Assembly: GCA_005878325.1 (NCBI GenBank)
Contig: VBMR01000061.1
Location: 1 to 6,686, forward strand
Direction of reading: 5' to 3'
Length of the DNA: 6,686 nucleotides
From: Methanobacteriota archaeon
GTDB taxonomy: Archaea > Thermoplasmatota > Thermoplasmata > RBG-16-68-12
Positions 5,357 through 6,686 of the stretch are shown piece after piece. The notes below the pieces were generated by a model. That model had not been told where the DNA came from. It was given only the letters and a program-made list of their open reading frames with translations, and made no database searches. Each line of letters starts with the position of its first letter. The stretch's first letter is position 1. The translations under genes were made by a program, and so were the position numbers.

Positions 5357-5553
5357 TTCCTCCGCACACTGGGGCCCTCGAACCGCATTTTCCTTGGGCC
5401 TCGTAACGCCCAAAGAGGGCACGGGCGGTGCGCGAACCGAGGAGACTGACGCGAACCGTGCTGGAGGCCGATCCCCAGGCAAAAGGAGCGCGGTAGGTCT
5501 ATGAGTGCTCGAATGCGTTACCGCGAGATCGAGAGGGACGGCACCTGACTCTG
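5357..5553. other. Intergenic region between tRNA-Lys and S66 peptidase gene
   Basis: No convincing gene. It holds a short T-run (ATTTTCC, about 5387-5393) that may end the tRNA transcript, a 6-bp inverted repeat TTGGGC/GCCCAA (5394-5399/5408-5413) with an 8-nt loop and no T-tract, and a possible 15-codon reading frame (ATG 5501 to TGA 5546-5548) that closes 5 nt before the peptidase's TTG. No clear TATA box for the peptidase is visible. Confidence 0.4.
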
Positions 5554-6507
5554 TTGACCCTCCGCCCGCCTCGTTTGCGAAAGGGCGGTACGATTGCGCT
5601 CGTGGCGCCTTCGTCACAGTGCGAGGCGGAAAGCATCGCGGCGGCGGCTCAGTTCTATCGGAAACAGGGATATCAGACCGCCCTCGGTGAGAACGTCCGC
5701 AATCTCCGGCGGACCGGCTACTTCTCGGGATCGGTGGAGGAACGGGTCCGCGAGTTGCACTGGGCCTTCGAAGACGATCGGGTGGACGCCATCTTCGCGA
5801 TCCGAGGAGGAATCGGGGCGTCATGGCTGCTGCCGAATCTGGACTACGACCTCGTCCGGGGTCACCCGAAGATTTTCATGGGATACAGCGACGTCACCGC
5901 CCTGCACCTCGCGTTCCAGCGGAAATGCGGCCTCATCGGTTTTCACGGACCGGCGGGCGGTCTCTACACCGGCGGCGGAGCGGACGATTTGAAGAACCGG
6001 ACGGCAAACCTCCGGCGCGCGCTAGGACTTCTAGGGCGGCCCGAGCCCTGGGGAGAAGTGAAGAACCCTCCAGGGGCGCGATTCGTTCGCACGGGCTTTG
6101 GCGGAAAGGCGGAGGGGCGGCTTACCGGTGGAAATCTCTCCCTGGTCACGGAACTCGTGGGTACTCCGTGGGCCCCGGAACTGGAGGATCGGCTGTTCTT
6201 CTTCGAGGGCGTCGAGTCGAGTTCCGCGAGCGTCGACCGCGGCTTGATCCAACTCTTTCTGGCCGGCGAGCTCGCGCGTTCCACCGGCCTCATCGCGGGG
6301 GAATTCTCCGATCGACCGAAGCCCGAAGAAGGAGATCCGAGCATCGAGGAAGTTCTTTCCCGTTGGTTCGGGACCCTTGGCAAACCCGCCATCGAAGGAT
6401 TAGCAATCGGCCATGGTTCGCACAAGTTGCTCATCCCAATCGGCGTCCGTGCTCGCCTCGACGCCGACGGTGGCCGTCTCGTCATTACGGAGCCGACCGT
6501 GGACTGA
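5554..6507 (+). CDS. LD-carboxypeptidase / MccF-like peptidase, family S66
   Basis: A serine peptidase family whose members cut the L,D bond of murein tetrapeptides (LdcA) or inactivate microcin C-type peptide-nucleotides (MccF). Seen in 317 residues: opening RPPRLRKGGTIALVAPSS (4-21); FAIRGGIGA (81-89); nucleophile motif GYSD with Ser112; GFHGP (129-133); LTGGNL (190-195); FFFEGVES with Glu218; GLAIGHGSH with His287; and IPIGVRARLD near the end. These match in order and spacing the Ser115/Glu217/His285 triad of Pseudomonas aeruginosa LdcA, so the enzyme looks complete and active. No signal peptide, so cytoplasmic. Start: the frame is open upstream only to a TAG at 5494 and contains no ATG or GTG there; TTG 5554 gives the usual N-terminus. 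In an archaeon without murein, peptide recycling or detoxification is more likely than cell-wall recycling (inference). It appears monocistronic. Confidence 0.92.
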   Translation: MTLRPPRLRKGGTIALVAPSSQCEAESIAAAAQFYRKQGYQTALGENVRNLRRTGYFSGSVEERVRELHWAFEDDRVDAIFAIRGGIGASWLLPNLDYDLVRGHPKIFMGYSDVTALHLAFQRKCGLIGFHGPAGGLYTGGGADDLKNRTANLRRALGLLGRPEPWGEVKNPPGARFVRTGFGGKAEGRLTGGNLSLVTELVGTPWAPELEDRLFFFEGVESSSASVDRGLIQLFLAGELARSTGLIAGEFSDRPKPEEGDPSIEEVLSRWFGTLGKPAIEGLAIGHGSHKLLIPIGVRARLDADGGRLVITEPTVD

Positions 6508-6594
6508 GACCCGCCGTCCTGCCCTTCTAGCTCCGTAAAAACCACCCCCGCGTAACTTTCTTCAGGGCACAGTCAGGCCGCCGACGCCATATCA
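6508..6594. other. Convergent intergenic region
   Basis: Short region between the S66 peptidase stop and the stop of the minus-strand gene. AAAAA at 6537-6541 gives TTTTT on the minus strand about 54 nt after that gene's stop, a plausible archaeal terminator. ACTTTCTTC (6555-6563) is a weaker plus-strand T-rich tract after the peptidase. No hairpin of note. Confidence 0.35.
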
Positions 6595-6686
6595 CTAGCT
6601 CGCGTCCTCGCCTCTCTTCAAGACTCGAAGAGCCGTGAGGGTGATCCACTTGCTCGGCTCCCCCGCCCGTTCCAGCGCGAGCGGCC
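6595..6686 (-). CDS. 3' end of an unidentified minus-strand gene (partial)
   Basis: An open frame enters from the right edge and ends at TAG (complement of 6595-6597), giving 29 visible residues. They include LALERAGEPSKWITLTALRV and then LKRGED. Codons in this frame end mostly in G or C, like the proven genes here, and the residues look like a real helical C-terminus (Leu/Trp/Thr/Arg with ordinary composition), unlike the Arg/Pro-rich shadow frames. The PSKWITL-ALRVLKR pattern suggests a helical repeat end, but I cannot name the family. It converges on the S66 peptidase gene. Confidence 0.5.
   Translation of the reverse strand, partial: PLALERAGEPSKWITLTALRVLKRGEDAS

Noticed and set aside
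5394..5413. TTGGGC/GCCCAA hairpin as a tRNA terminator
   Set aside because: Only 6 bp and no T-rich tract follows it; the short T-run before it is a more likely end signal.
5501..5548. 15-codon reading frame (MSARMRYREIERDGT) ending just before the S66 peptidase start
   Set aside because: It faintly recalls the N-terminus of HicA-type toxins and could be a leader peptide, but it is too short to distinguish from chance and no attenuator structure is visible.

Overview
The window looks like chromosomal DNA of a high-GC archaeon, most likely a euryarchaeote in the Thermoplasmatota sense (lineage is inference). The archaeal signs are an archaeal/eukaryal-type leucyl-tRNA synthetase, a tRNA gene with an intron at the canonical position and a textbook bulge-helix-bulge splice site, a ribbon-helix-helix regulator beside an FtsZ homologue, and TATA/BRE-like rather than -35/-10 promoters. 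Nothing in it looks like an insertion sequence, CRISPR array, phage gene or other mobile DNA.

Layout. On the minus strand, reading leftwards from about 1550: a control region with a perfect GTATGAC/GTCATAC palindrome, a small regulator with two tandem ribbon-helix-helix domains (1089-1469), a 161-bp gap with a 12-bp direct repeat at 22-bp pitch, a short FtsZ-family protein (151-927), and a stem-loop plus U-rich terminator (44-110). Diverging from this pair on the plus strand are leucyl-tRNA synthetase (1762 or 1933 to 4821) and, three bases after its stop, a small single-pass membrane protein (4825-5214). An intron-containing tRNA-Lys(CUU) follows (5242-5356), its TATA box overlapping the stop codon of the membrane protein. 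A TTG-initiated LD-carboxypeptidase/MccF-like S66 peptidase (5554-6507) comes next. The right edge holds the 3' end of a convergent minus-strand gene (6595-6686).

How the parts fit. The regulator/ftsZ pair recalls the cdrS-ftsZ2 pair of haloarchaea, where an RHH protein controls cell-division genes. Two things differ here. The regulator carries two RHH domains in one chain. The FtsZ homologue is only 258 residues and lacks recognisable T3 and T7 loops and the whole C-terminal domain, so it is unlikely to be an ordinary treadmilling FtsZ. This module is the most interesting part of the window. The LeuRS and tRNA-Lys genes are translation housekeeping; the S66 peptidase may remove or detoxify foreign peptides, since archaea of this kind lack murein.
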